64,000 nt of DNA. Origin: Mycoplasmopsis citelli. GTDB lineage: Bacteria > Bacillota_I > Bacilli_A > Mycoplasmatales > Metamycoplasmataceae. Position 1 is the stretch's first letter. Every line of letters starts with the position of its first letter. The notes below the pieces were generated by a model. The model was not told the DNA's origin, did not search any database, and worked only from the letters and a program-made list of their open reading frames with translations. The stretch is from the NCBI RefSeq assembly GCF_900660645.1, contig NZ_LR215036.1, positions 558,001 to 622,000 on the forward strand, written 5' to 3'. Shown here piece after piece: positions 8,938-19,848 of this stretch. Position numbers and translations under genes: made by a program.

Positions 8938-10248
8938 TTAAAATTTTTCGCTTGGCAAATAAATATAGCCATCAATACTTGAAACTTCTGATATTGCCAC
9001 AAATGCATCTGGATCATATTGATGAATTTTTTTAAGCATTCTTGGAACTTGTCTAAATAAAGTGACAGTTTTTAAAATATGGGTTTGCTCCTCATTATTA
9101 TGTGATTGAGCAACAAAAGAAGTTAGTTTAATCACAATTTTACGATCATTAGTTATTTTTTCTTCAATAAGACTATATTTTTTTGAAAAAATTTCAACTT
9201 TAACAAGTTTAAACTTAGGATAAATTTTGTTTAAAACCATAATATAAGCGACATTGGTAATAAATGTAGCCACAAAATTAGGTGATAAATAAAATTCAAA
9301 ACCTCAAGCATTTTCCTTAAGTTTTTCTAAAGTTTTTAAAGAACCATCTGATAACAGATGATTGATATTTTTAGATTCAACTAAATTACTGATCATTTGA
9401 ATATACAAAGAACCCGGTAATCATGACCCTACTAAAACTGAAATGATAATAATAACAATATTTAAATATCCAGAAATAGTCCCAAATGATTTTTGAGTTT
9501 CGTTTGAATATCATTCCCCTAAAATTCCGGTAACTCCCGCTGTTCCGCCGATAATTTGAATTATTGCAAAAATTCAAGCTAAAATTACTCCATAAAAAAT
9601 AGCGATAATAATTAAAGCGATAATATTCCCACCTTCTTGTCAACTAAGCGGAATAAGCGGAGATAATTTCAATAAATTCTCTTTCATGTTTGCTAATATA
9701 TTAGAATTTTTGGCAATATCTTTAATCAAATCCTTAACATCCTTATTTCCAAAATTTCCAATTACATATACATCATTGGCTCCATTAATAAATCCAATTG
9801 AAAAAGAAACTAAAGAAGAAACTACTAAAAAAATTACTGTTAAATGTCCAAAAATTTTCCCTATTTTTTTATATCCAAGCACAAAAATTGGGATACTTAG
9901 TATAATATAAGCAAGCCAAAACACCAACTGATCAATTCCATTTAACAGTCCTGGAGATACACTTCCAGCTAGCTTAACAATAATTAATCTAGCAATAGCT
10001 TGACCAAAGGCAGCCAATCCAAAATTGTAAATTCCAACATTTTTAACAAAAAAGACACTAATAACTCCAAAAATAATTGCAGTTGTTACAGTAATAAAAA
10101 TTAACTTTGGCATTGGTAAATAAGAGTAAAAATAATTTAGCTTTAAACCAAAATTAGACATTCTAGTTTTTTTATACACTGTGTGAGCTTTTTCAATAAC
10201 TTGAGGTTTGTTTAAATTGGAATCTTTATTATTTTTTCTTCAAAACAA
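8938..10248 (-). CDS. YitT-family membrane protein
   Basis: The ~436-residue product has an N-terminal membrane part with about six helices, for example LIFITVTTAIIFGVISVFFV, NGIDQLVFWLAYIILSIPIF and HLTVIFLVVSSLVSFSIGF, and a C-terminal soluble part ending in a DUF2179-like domain (PRMLKKIHQYDPDAFVAISE, then VSSIDGYIYLPSEKF). Gly-rich GGTAGVTGILGEW between helices also fits YitT. Substrate is unknown; transport is often assumed. I prefer a TTG start at 10248 because GGAGG lies 5 bases before it; an in-frame ATG at 10263 has no ribosome site. It contains an insertion of about 45 residues (GNKDVKDLIKDIAKNSNILA region) between helices. It is divergent from gltX. Confidence 0.82.
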
Positions 10249-10403
10249 ATCAACCTCCAACATAAAAAATTAAAAACCCTTTTACAAAATGGGTCATTAA
10301 TTTAATTACACCACTTTTTAACAAAAACAAAAGCATAAAATTAAAATGTGGAAAAAATATTCATATTTTCAAAGTAGATAAATTTTTTAAAAATAAGTTA
10401 TTA

Positions 10404-10409
10404 TATAAT
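10404..10409 (+). promoter_or_regulatory. -10 element of gltX
   Basis: TATAAT lies 28 bases before the gltX ATG, followed by an AAGGAG ribosome site at 10428-10433. Confidence 0.55.
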
Positions 10410-10437
10410 TTTAATACTTTATGTTTTAAGGAGACTA

Positions 10438-11833
<1,396 letters not shown>

Positions 11834-11844
<11 letters not shown>

Positions 11845-12241
11845 ATTTAAATCAACTGTTTTTCAAAACGACAACCAAAAGGAAATCGAATTTACCGCTC
11901 CTCTTGAATTGACAAAAGAAGGAGAATTTGAGGTATTTTCATTTAATGAACCAAGCAAAAATGTTGCTAATCGTATCGAAATTTCTAATGAAAGAATTAA
12001 TATTTTTGCTGGGCCAACAACACTTTATATTGTTTTAGATCCAAATCAAAGTGCATTGAATGTTTTTGAGCTTATGACTCCCGAAGGTGTGGGTCGTGAG
12101 ATGGATCTTTACACTCAAATTATCAAGCATGAATTTGATTTTGGAAAAGAATATTTTTTTGAATATGAACTTTTTTCAAAAAACCAAAATCAAAGAGATA
12201 TTATTGGAAATTTTAAAATTAAAATGACCATTGAAAATTAA
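11834..12241 (+). CDS. YwiB/DUF1934-like small beta-barrel protein
   Basis: The 135-residue product alternates short polar and hydrophobic stretches (KFKSTVFQNDNQKEIEFTA, NRIEISNERINIFAGPTTLY) and ends in two beta-like strands (DFGKEYFFEYELFSKN, then IIGNFKIKMTIEN). Length and pattern resemble the DUF1934/YwiB calycin-like family that often follows aminoacyl-tRNA synthetase genes in Firmicutes; the match is by eye. It overlaps gltX by 11 bases, with AAAGGTT inside gltX as the likely ribosome site, so the two are co-transcribed. A terminator follows the stop directly. Role unknown. Confidence 0.65.
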
Positions 12242-12261
12242 AAGCACTTCTGTGCTTTTTT
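12240..12261 (+). terminator. Terminator of the gltX unit
   Basis: AAAGCAC / GTGCTTT stem, TTCT loop and a T tail, starting at the last base of the stop codon. Confidence 0.8.
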
Positions 12262-12307
12262 ATCTCTGATTTATCTTAAAATTTGCATTTTTTAATATAA
12301 TAAAAAT

Positions 12308-12640
12308 ATGCTGAATATCGGGGTGGATTTAACAAAAATTTCACGTTTTAAGGATAAAGATTTAAGCTTTGCTAAAAAAATATTATCTCCTAATGAATTA
12401 ATTGAATTTATAAATCTACCTTCTGAAAAGCAAGCGTTATTTTTGGCTAGAAGTTGAGCAATTAAAGAGGCAATTTTTAAAAGTGATAATACTTATAGCC
12501 AATTTTCTGAAATTAATTTAACCAAAACCAATAATAAATGAAACTTTCGCAATTTTAGCATTAGTATTTCTCATGATGGCGATTTACTTGTTGCTATGGT
12601 TGTTAAAAACGAGGATAAATATGAAAAAAATAGCATTTAG
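12308..12640 (+). CDS. acpS: Holo-[acyl-carrier-protein] synthase
   Basis: AcpS transfers 4'-phosphopantetheine from CoA to the serine of apo-ACP. The 110-residue product begins MLNIGVDLTKISRF (the DL of the first metal-binding motif) and contains LARSWAIKEAIFKS (the WxxKEA motif, with W as TGA) and SISHDGDLLVAMVV near the end, all AcpS hallmarks, at normal length. TATAAT-like sequence lies about 7-12 bases before the ATG and no Shine-Dalgarno is visible, so the message may be leaderless. Its last 20 bases overlap the plsC-like start. Confidence 0.92.
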
Positions 12641-13391
12641 TCGTACTTTGAAGAAGATTTTCACTTCTTTAGCGTGGCTTCATCGAACCAGAAAAATATC
12701 ATCAATGTATCGAAAATACAAAAAGGATAATGAATCACTAAGTCCCCAATTTCGAAACGATTATATTTTAAAATTATCAAAAAAACTTTTAAAAGTTAAT
12801 AATATCGACTTGGAAATTAAGGGATTTGAAAATGTTCCTAAAAGTGGTGGTACATTAATTGTCCCAAATCACAAATCCAATATGGATCCTGTAGCACTAT
12901 TTGCAGCTCTTGAAAAACAAGACTTTGAACAAGGAAGCAAAAACCGAATTATTAATTTTTTAGCTAAAAAACAACTAGAAAAGAAATTTTTAGTTAAAAG
13001 AATTTTGAAGCTAACTGATTCAATAATCATTGATCGAGAAAATTTTCGCGAATCGCTTAAAAAATTAAACGAATTTGGTGAATTTGTTCGAGTAAATAAA
13101 ACTTTAGGGGTCATTTTTCCTGAAGGCACTAGAGTAAAACAAGAGGCTTTAGGTGAATTTAAATCCGGAGCTTTCAAAATTGCTGCAAGTAATTATTTAA
13201 CCATTGTTCCTGTTGCAATTATCAACTCTTTAGAAGCGGAAAACAAAAAAAGAAAAGGAAGATTAAAAATTACTGTTTCTTTTTTAAAACCGCTTAAACC
13301 AGGTAATTACATCACTCAAGAACCTAAAGCACTAGCTCAAAGAGTTAAAGAACTTATTGAAATGGAAATAAAAAAGTATAATGAACAGTAA
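12621..13391 (+). CDS. plsC: 1-acyl-sn-glycerol-3-phosphate acyltransferase
   Basis: PlsC acylates lysophosphatidic acid to phosphatidic acid at the membrane. The 256-residue product has the acyltransferase NHx4D-type box as PNHKSNMDP (about residue 90) and the FPEGTR motif (about residue 170), with a basic, mildly hydrophobic N-terminus (SRTLKKIFTSLAWLHRTRK). I start at 12621: GAGG lies 7 bases upstream, whereas further-upstream starts read through acpS in another frame. It overlaps acpS by 20 bases and scpA by 11, so acpS-plsC-scpA-scpB looks like one unit joining lipid synthesis and chromosome segregation. Confidence 0.92.
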   Translation: MKKIAFSRTLKKIFTSLAWLHRTRKISSMYRKYKKDNESLSPQFRNDYILKLSKKLLKVNNIDLEIKGFENVPKSGGTLIVPNHKSNMDPVALFAALEKQDFEQGSKNRIINFLAKKQLEKKFLVKRILKLTDSIIIDRENFRESLKKLNEFGEFVRVNKTLGVIFPEGTRVKQEALGEFKSGAFKIAASNYLTIVPVAIINSLEAENKKRKGRLKITVSFLKPLKPGNYITQEPKALAQRVKELIEMEIKKYNEQ

Positions 13392-14127
13392 TTTAAACGA
13401 ATATACCTTTAAAATCAAGCAATTTGACGGACCTTTGGATTTACTTCTTAGTTTAATCAAGGATAAAAAAATGAGCATTTTTGATGTTGATGTGGCCGAT
13501 CTTGCAACTCAATATTTACAAATTATTGCTCAACTAAAAGAAAACGAAATTGATATTGCTGGAGATTATCTATTAATGGCAGCTACTTTAATTCAATTAA
13601 AAGCAAAAATGGTTCTTCAAGAGCCTGAAGCTGTCGAAGAACTTAAACAAGAAAAAGAAAGCTTAATTCAACAATTAGTGGAATATCAGCAATTCAAAGA
13701 TATAAAAGAAGCCTTAAAAACTTTTCAATTTCAAAGGGAAGAAATTTTTATTAAAAAACCAAGCAATATTGATCAATATATTGTCGATACTGATGATTCG
13801 AGACTTGATGGATTTTCTAATCCAACCAAATTAATTACTACTTTAAGAAAAATGTTTGAACGTGTATATGCACAAAAATTACGTCAAACAACTTTAGAAA
13901 CTATTAAGCTAACCCCTTCAGATCAGTTCCCTTTCATTAAGAAATTGCTTGCTCAAAACGAAAAAGTGACTTTTGAAATGGTTTTTAATCAACCTACTAT
14001 TGGTCATTTTGTTATTACTTTACTTGCAATTTTAGATTTAGCTCGTCAGCAGCAATTAGTCATTGTTCAAGAAGAGCAATTTGGAGATATTTACATTCAA
14101 AAAGGAAGTGAATTTAATGAAAAATAA
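13381..14127 (+). CDS. scpA: Segregation and condensation protein A
   Basis: ScpA is the kleisin that joins the two Smc heads in the bacterial condensin. The 248-residue product has the ScpA start (YTFKIKQFDGPLDLLLSLI, then KDKKMSIFDVDVADLATQYL), ALTYL-like DYLLMAATLIQLKAKMVL, and a C-terminal winged helix (VTFEMVFNQPTIGHFVITLL, then AILDLARQQQLVIVQ). Length is typical. It starts 11 bases inside plsC and its stop overlaps the scpB start, matching their joint function. Confidence 0.96.
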   Translation: MNSNLNEYTFKIKQFDGPLDLLLSLIKDKKMSIFDVDVADLATQYLQIIAQLKENEIDIAGDYLLMAATLIQLKAKMVLQEPEAVEELKQEKESLIQQLVEYQQFKDIKEALKTFQFQREEIFIKKPSNIDQYIVDTDDSRLDGFSNPTKLITTLRKMFERVYAQKLRQTTLETIKLTPSDQFPFIKKLLAQNEKVTFEMVFNQPTIGHFVITLLAILDLARQQQLVIVQEEQFGDIYIQKGSEFNEK

Positions 14128-14689
14128 AATTTTAGAAGCATTATTATACATTCAAGGCGATGAAGGTTTAACTTTAGAACAAGTTAAGGAAATTTTTTCT
14201 TTAAACACAATTGCTGAGGCTAAAAAAGTTATGGATGATTTTCATAAAGATTTCAATTCACAAGATCGTGGGCTTAAAGTGGTATCCTTTAATGATGTGT
14301 TTAAGCTTGCAACTCGTGAAGGAGTTAAAGAATATGTTTCAAAAATGGTAACAGTAGTTAAAAAACAAAGACTTTCAAATGCTGCTATTGAAGTTGCAGG
14401 GATTATCGCTTACAAACAACCAATTACTAAAGGTCAAATTAACAGCATTAGAGGCTTAGTTTCCGAACAAGTAGTTAATACTCTTTTAGTTAAAGGAATT
14501 ATTGAAGAGGTCGGAATTTCTCCAACCCCTGGAAATCCGGTGCTATACGGTGTAACTAATAAGTTTTTTGATCATTTTAAAGTTAGAACTATGCGTGATT
14601 TACCCAAAATTAATGACTTTAATTATATTGAAGGTGTTGAAAATGAAAGTTCTGATTTTGACTTATTCACTAGTCAAAGGGAAGACTAA
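14117..14689 (+). CDS. scpB: Segregation and condensation protein B
   Basis: ScpB forms a dimer that binds ScpA in the Smc complex. The 190-residue product holds two winged-helix domains: residues 1-80 (KNKILEALLYIQGDEGLTLE) and about 85-160 (LSNAAIEVAGIIAYKQPITK followed by GQINSIRGL). The second is the family signature. The start at 14117 is chosen because AAAGGAAG lies just upstream and the ScpA partner ends at 14127; the longer reading adds residues that are only scpA in another frame. A terminator follows at once. Confidence 0.95.
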   Translation: MKNKILEALLYIQGDEGLTLEQVKEIFSLNTIAEAKKVMDDFHKDFNSQDRGLKVVSFNDVFKLATREGVKEYVSKMVTVVKKQRLSNAAIEVAGIIAYKQPITKGQINSIRGLVSEQVVNTLLVKGIIEEVGISPTPGNPVLYGVTNKFFDHFKVRTMRDLPKINDFNYIEGVENESSDFDLFTSQRED

Positions 14690-14707
14690 CCGTTGGTTGT
14701 CTTTTTT
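14682..14707 (+). terminator. Terminator of the acpS-scpB unit
   Basis: AAGACTAACC pairs with GGTTGTCTT (one bulged base), followed by a T run. The scpB stop codon lies in the 5' arm. Confidence 0.75.
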
Positions 14708-14735
14708 ATTCTAAAAAAACAAAAGGAGCAAGTAA

Positions 14736-15587
14736 ATGTTTAAAATTGTCGCAACCAAAAATGATGCATCCAGAAGTATTTTTAAACTTTTACAAAAGTA
14801 TTTGTCCAATTTACCACTAAGTAAAATTGAAAAAATCTTTCGCAAAAAAGATCTTAAAGTGAACGGAAATCGCAAAATAGATAAAAATTATAAAGTAAAT
14901 GAAGGTGATATTATTGTGGTTTATGGTATTTATGATTCGCAAAAAAATGAGCAAAATTTCAATAAATACACATTAAAAAACGAACTTAACATTATTTATG
15001 AAGATGAGAACATTTTAATTATCAATAAAGATTCTGGAATATCTGTTCACGGAGAGGAAAATGCATTAGATAATCAGGTTTTAGCATATTTAAATTTCAA
15101 AAAAATTGATAGCTTTACCCCTAGTCATATCGGAAGGCTTGATAAAGAAACTAGCGGAATTATGGTTTATGGTAAAAATTTTTTAACTGTAAAAATGCTC
15201 AATGAAGCTCGTTCTAAATTTATTAAAAAATATCAATTTTTATCTGATTTTATACCAAAAAATCAAGAGATTAAACTTTATTTTTACAAAGATTTAAAAA
15301 CTCAAAAAATGAAAGTTTCGCCCAAACTTGTCCCAGAATCTAAAGAGGGAATTACTTTATTTTATAATGAAGCTAATAAAAAAATTGCACAAATTCTTAC
15401 TGGAAGAAAGCACCAAATTAGATTGACCTTAAAATATCTAAATGCTCCAATTTACGGTGATAGAAAGTACGGCGGTAAAAAAGCATCACGCTTAATGTTA
15501 CATTCATGATACTTAAAATTTAACGGATTAAATGGTCAACTTAGCTATTTAAATAACAAAGAATTTTGATGTCCAATTAAATGATAG
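14736..15587 (+). CDS. RluA-family pseudouridine synthase
   Basis: The enzyme converts uridines of 23S rRNA (or tRNA) to pseudouridine. The 283-residue product has an N-terminal S4-like domain (LPLSKIEKIFRKKDLKVNG, then KVNEGDIIVVYG) and the catalytic domain with the conserved HIGRLDKETSGIMVYGK, whose Asp is the nucleophile. Late motifs TGRKHQIRLTLKYLNAPI and YGDRKYGG are family-like. Which site it modifies (RluC or RluD type) cannot be told from sequence. It ends just before gatC with a TAGGAG that is both stop context and ribosome site. Two TGA tryptophans occur in the last 30 residues. Confidence 0.9.
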
Positions 15588-15595
15588 GAGAAAAA

Positions 15596-15898
15596 ATGAA
15601 AAACATAACCAAAGAAAAACTAAAAGAAATTGTTGCTTCACTAATGATTGAACCAACTGATGAAGTTTTAAATAATATTTTGGATAATTGAAATAATATT
15701 CAAAATGAACTGAAAAAATTTAATAAATTAGATTTAGAAAATGTAGCTCCCCTTTCACATATTAACGAAACTCCATTAGTTGATTTTTTAAGAGAAGACA
15801 TTGTGGATAATTCTTTTTCAATTTCCAAAGATGATATTTTAAAAAATGCTAAAGATAAGGATCAAAATTACATCATAACATCAAAGGTGGTTAAATAA
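15596..15898 (+). CDS. gatC: Asp/Glu-tRNA amidotransferase subunit C
   Basis: GatC is the small subunit that holds GatA and GatB together. The 100-residue product starts MKNITKEKLKEIVASLMIEP. It has the weakly conserved helix LNNILDNWNNIQNELKKF and the ending pattern (LENVAPLSHINETPLVDFLR), which resembles the PLxxxxxLRED of GatC. TAGGAG lies 6 bases before the ATG, and the stop overlaps the gatA ATG (TAATG). Identification rests partly on the position in front of gatA. Confidence 0.88.
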
Positions 15899-17217
15899 TG
15901 AATCAAAATTTAAAAGTTTTAGGAAACTTTGAAAAAGCATCTCAAGAATTACTAAAAGACACAAATAATGCAGTTATAAGTGTTTTTGAAAAACAAAAAC
16001 ACGGAAATGGAATTTTAGATTCAGCTGTTTTTACTCTTAAAGATGTTTATGCCACAAAAACTGGCGTAGTGCGATCTTCTTCAAAAATTTTAGAAAATTT
16101 TCATCCTTCATATAATGCAACTGTTGTAGAAAAACTTCAACAAGCAGGGGCTTTATTAGTAGCTAAAGTTAATAATGATGAACTCGCTTTAGGAGGAACT
16201 GGAAAACATAGTGCTTATGGTTTAATAGTTAATCCAAAAGATTCACTGAGACTAGCAGGAGGTAGTTCTTCGGGTTCTGTTGCAACTTTTAGCGAAAATA
16301 TTTCATTTGCAATTGGAAGCGACACCGGAGATAGTGTTAGACTTCCAGCTTCATATAATGGGATTGTGGGGTTTAAACCTTCGTATGGAGCTATTTCTCG
16401 ATATGGATTGTTTGCGTATGCTTCTTCATTAGATACTGTAGCTTATTTTGCTCATAATGTTAATGATATTTACTATGTATCTAAAGCTTTATACGGACAA
16501 GATTCTAAAGATATGTCTTCGGTGAAAGTTCCATTAGATAATCTTCAAGAAACAAAACCTAAAAAAATTATAGCTTTTGATTTTTCGCAATTTTGTGATT
16601 CTGAGGTTAACGAAACTTTTAATAAGTTGCTTAATAAACTACAAAAGCAATCAATAAATGTGGATATTATTCAGCCTAATTTAGATATTTTAAGATGTAT
16701 AAAACCTGTTTATCAAGTAATTAGTTTTTCAGAAGCTTCTTCAAATTTGTCCAATTTAACCGGAATTTGCTTTGGTTCCAAAGTAAACGGAAATGATTAC
16801 ACCGAAATTATGACTAAAACTCGAAGCGAAAAATTTGGACATATGGTAAGTGAAAGATTAGCTCTTGGAAGTTACTTTTTATATAGTGAAAATCAAGAAG
16901 AAATTTTTATTAAAGCTATGAAAGCTCGTCGTGTAATTAGAGATTATCTTAACTCGTTACATCAAAGTGCAGATATATTAATTTATCCTTCATTTGCTTC
17001 AATAGCCCCGCTATTAAATTCAAGCACTTCATATGATGTAATGGATTATATTTTAACAGGTTCAAATTTAGCTGGAAATCCTTCTTTATCTATTCCTTTA
17101 GGAAATAAAAATAATATGCCTTTTAATTTAACTATTGATTCAAAAATTTATGGTGATAGCGATTTATTAAATTATGCTTTATATCTTGAAAAACTAATAG
17201 GAGCTAAAAATGAATAA
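15898..17217 (+). CDS. gatA: Glutamyl-tRNA(Gln) amidotransferase subunit A
   Basis: GatA releases ammonia from glutamine for the amidation of Glu-tRNA(Gln). The 439-residue product has the amidase-signature Ser-cisSer-Lys triad: Lys 48 (FTLKDVYATKTG), the cis-Ser in GGSSSGS (residue 123), and Ser 146 in GSDTGDSVRLP. The usual GGS before RxP is GDS here, a mild change. It is shorter at the N-terminus than GatA of Firmicutes (about 480). The ATG overlaps the gatC stop and the end overlaps gatB by 8 bases. Confidence 0.95.
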   Translation: MNQNLKVLGNFEKASQELLKDTNNAVISVFEKQKHGNGILDSAVFTLKDVYATKTGVVRSSSKILENFHPSYNATVVEKLQQAGALLVAKVNNDELALGGTGKHSAYGLIVNPKDSLRLAGGSSSGSVATFSENISFAIGSDTGDSVRLPASYNGIVGFKPSYGAISRYGLFAYASSLDTVAYFAHNVNDIYYVSKALYGQDSKDMSSVKVPLDNLQETKPKKIIAFDFSQFCDSEVNETFNKLLNKLQKQSINVDIIQPNLDILRCIKPVYQVISFSEASSNLSNLTGICFGSKVNGNDYTEIMTKTRSEKFGHMVSERLALGSYFLYSENQEEIFIKAMKARRVIRDYLNSLHQSADILIYPSFASIAPLLNSSTSYDVMDYILTGSNLAGNPSLSIPLGNKNNMPFNLTIDSKIYGDSDLLNYALYLEKLIGAKNE

Positions 17218-18637
17218 TTTCGAAACAATTATTGGAATTGAAATTCATATTGAACTTAAAACTCAAACTAAAATGTTTTCTCCAGCAAAAGTGGATTTTA
17301 ATGCTGTACCAAATACTAATGCCAATCAAATTGATTTAGGATATCCAGGAACTTTACCATTAGTTAATAAACAAGCGGTAAAATTTGCTCTTGCTTTTGC
17401 AAAAGCACTAAATATGGAAATTGATGACGAGCTTCACTTTGATCGAAAAAATTATTTTTATCCCGATTTACCAAAGGGATTTCAAATTACTCAGTTTTTT
17501 CGGCCAATTGGAAAAAATGGAAAAATTTCAATTAAAACTTCAGAAGGGTTAAAAGATGTTTTAATTGAACGTATTCACCTTGAAGAAGATACTGCAAAGC
17601 AAATTCACGATCAAGATGGAACTAAATTAGATTATAATCGTGCTGGAACTCCATTAATTGAAATAGTGACTTATCCAGTTTTGAAAAACGGAGAAGAAGC
17701 AGCTGCATATATTGATATGATTAAAAAAACCGTTAATTCACTTGAAATTTCTGACGGAAAACTTGAAGAAGGTTCTTTAAGAGCTGATATAAATATTTCA
17801 TTAAGACCTTATGGAAGTAATCTTTTTGGCACAAAAGTAGAAATAAAAAACATGAACTCGCTTTCAAATGTTAAAAAAGCAATTGATTTTGAAATAAAGC
17901 TTCAAACTCAAAAATTGCTTCAAAATGAAGAAATTTTACAGCAAACTAAACGTTTTGACGATCAAAGTAACACCAATATTGTTATGCGTACTAAAACTGG
18001 GACAACTGATTACAAATACTTCCCTGAGCCAAACATTCCTTTCATTAAGCTTTCACAAGATTTTATTAATTCAGTAAAAGTAGCTGAATTACCGCTTGAA
18101 AAAGAAAAAAGATATCTAAGCGAAAATATTCAAAACATTTATGTTAAAAGTTTAGTAGATGATATTGAACTTGCTAAATACTTTGATGCAATTCCTTATG
18201 AAGATAAAGATAAACTTTCAAAAGTTTTCTTTGCAGAAATTGTATCTTTAGCTAATTCTAAAGAAATTCATCCAACAAAATTAAATATCAAAGCTGAGCA
18301 TATTGCTCAAAGCTTAAAATTACTTGATCAACAAATTATTTCAGGAAAATCATTAAAAAGGCTTATTCCATTACTATGTGATTTTAATGACGTTTCATTA
18401 GATTCATTACTTGATCAACATAAATTAAAACAAATTTCCGATCCTCAACAAATTCAAGATTTATTAAGTGAAATTATCGAAAATAATACTTCAATAGTAA
18501 ATGAATACAAAGAGCGTCCTGAAAGAGTTTTAAAATTTGTGTTAGGAAATTTAATGAAAATTACTGGAGGTCAAGTTAACCCAACTTTAAGCGATAAAAT
18601 CGCAAAAGAGATGCTAGATGAAAAGTTTAACAACTAA
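17210..18637 (+). CDS. gatB: Glutamyl-tRNA(Gln) amidotransferase subunit B
   Basis: GatB binds the tRNA and activates the glutamyl group for amidation. The 475-residue length is typical. Landmarks: IGIEIHIELKTQTKMFSP at the N-terminus; YPDLPKGFQITQF; HLEEDTAK; YNRAGTPLIEIVT; LEEGSLRADINISLRPYG; VEIKNMNSLSNV; TTDYKYFPEPNIP; and a YqeY-like helical tail. It overlaps gatA by 8 bases and the next gene by 20. With GltX this supports the indirect route to Gln-tRNA; no glnS is in the window. Confidence 0.97.
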   Translation: MNNFETIIGIEIHIELKTQTKMFSPAKVDFNAVPNTNANQIDLGYPGTLPLVNKQAVKFALAFAKALNMEIDDELHFDRKNYFYPDLPKGFQITQFFRPIGKNGKISIKTSEGLKDVLIERIHLEEDTAKQIHDQDGTKLDYNRAGTPLIEIVTYPVLKNGEEAAAYIDMIKKTVNSLEISDGKLEEGSLRADINISLRPYGSNLFGTKVEIKNMNSLSNVKKAIDFEIKLQTQKLLQNEEILQQTKRFDDQSNTNIVMRTKTGTTDYKYFPEPNIPFIKLSQDFINSVKVAELPLEKEKRYLSENIQNIYVKSLVDDIELAKYFDAIPYEDKDKLSKVFFAEIVSLANSKEIHPTKLNIKAEHIAQSLKLLDQQIISGKSLKRLIPLLCDFNDVSLDSLLDQHKLKQISDPQQIQDLLSEIIENNTSIVNEYKERPERVLKFVLGNLMKITGGQVNPTLSDKIAKEMLDEKFNN

Positions 18638-19775
18638 AAATGTATATAAGAAGCTTTTATGATTTAAATATAAGCGAAGAAGATATATTAATTGATCGAT
18701 AAATTTAATTTGAGATGACCCGTATAAATATTTAGGTCTTTGATTTGAATTTATTTTGAAATTAATTATTTTGATTTTTGCTTGATTTTTAACTTTTCCA
18801 GGTTTTAGATATTTAAAATTCTTAATTTATAAGAAAAAAGAAAATTTTGAAACCATCGATAAAATTAATGCCCTTCACCGTAAACGTCGGGGAGTTGTAG
18901 AAATTGTTTTTGCAAAATTTATTTCTAAAGATTTTAATTTTACTTGATTAACAATTGCTTTTTATTTTCTTATTTCATTTATTCCAGTTATTTATATTAT
19001 TTTAAATTTAAATTTACTGCTCGGTTATATTGTTTATGGAAATGCACCTGAACAAATTGTTTTTAAAGAACGATTTATCAATGCTACTTTAGGAAGCTTT
19101 TTCCCGGATGTCCCTAATTATGTTGGTACAGTCAATTTATTTACTAGTGATAATGGCTCTTTGGATTCATCTACTTTAATTGCTAATTCGGTATTTTTTA
19201 TCACCACTTTGCTTTTTGCATCTAGTGGATATGGAAAATTAGTAGCAGCGATAAATTATATGTACGATCATAAAAAAGTTGGAACTTATTTAGGAAACAG
19301 AGCTAAAGGAATGGCACTAGTTTTTATGGTGAGTATACTTTTATGAGCTATTTCAAATTTACAAACTTTAACTGAATCAATGGTAACTGGAGATTTTAAT
19401 TTATCTCAAAAACACTCTCCAACATTAACTAAAGCATTTTTTATCTTTTGAACTTTTATGTTTTTACTAGTTCTCTTTATTGCTTTATTTAAGTTTGCTC
19501 CAAGTTTTCAAATTAAATTTCACCACATTTTACGAGGAGCAATCTTTTCAACAGTCCCAAATTTAGTCTTTGTAATGATTTTTTCATTTTGAATTAATGA
19601 AACCTTAAATTATGACCGCTATGGAAGTATTGGTTTTGTTTTAACTCTAGCGTTTTTTATTACTTGGTTTGTTAATTTAATGTTTTTTGGAATTTTATTT
19701 AACCAAGCTTACTACAAAATGTTTCATAATCAAAAAACTTATAATCGAGGATATAAAATCTTTTATATTTACTAA
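18618..19775 (+). CDS. YihY/BrkB-family membrane protein
   Basis: The 385-residue product has about six membrane helices (LIILIFAWFLTFPGF, WLTIAFYFLISFIPVIYIIL, SVFFITTLLFASSGYGKLVA, then LVFMVSILLWAISNLQTL, FFIFWTFMFLLVLFIALF, FSTVPNLVFVMIFSFWI). HHILRGAIFSTVPNLVF near the fifth helix fits the YihY/BrkB fold, which was once called RNase BN. Function unknown. Many tryptophans are TGA, so only fragments appear under the standard code. The ATG at 18618 lies inside gatB, 20 bases before its stop, with AAAGAG as a weak ribosome site. Confidence 0.8.
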
Positions 19776-19808
19776 ATTAGCAGATAAAAAGCAAAATAAG
19801 GTAAAATA

Positions 19809-19814
19809 TATAAT
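19809..19814 (+). promoter_or_regulatory. -10 element of tig
   Basis: TATAAT about 35 bases before the tig ATG, which has an AAGGAG ribosome site 7 bases upstream. The preceding gene ends at 19775 without a strong terminator, so read-through is possible. Confidence 0.5.
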
Positions 19815-19848
19815 AACTATTTAACTAAGCTAAAAAAGGAGAAAATCC

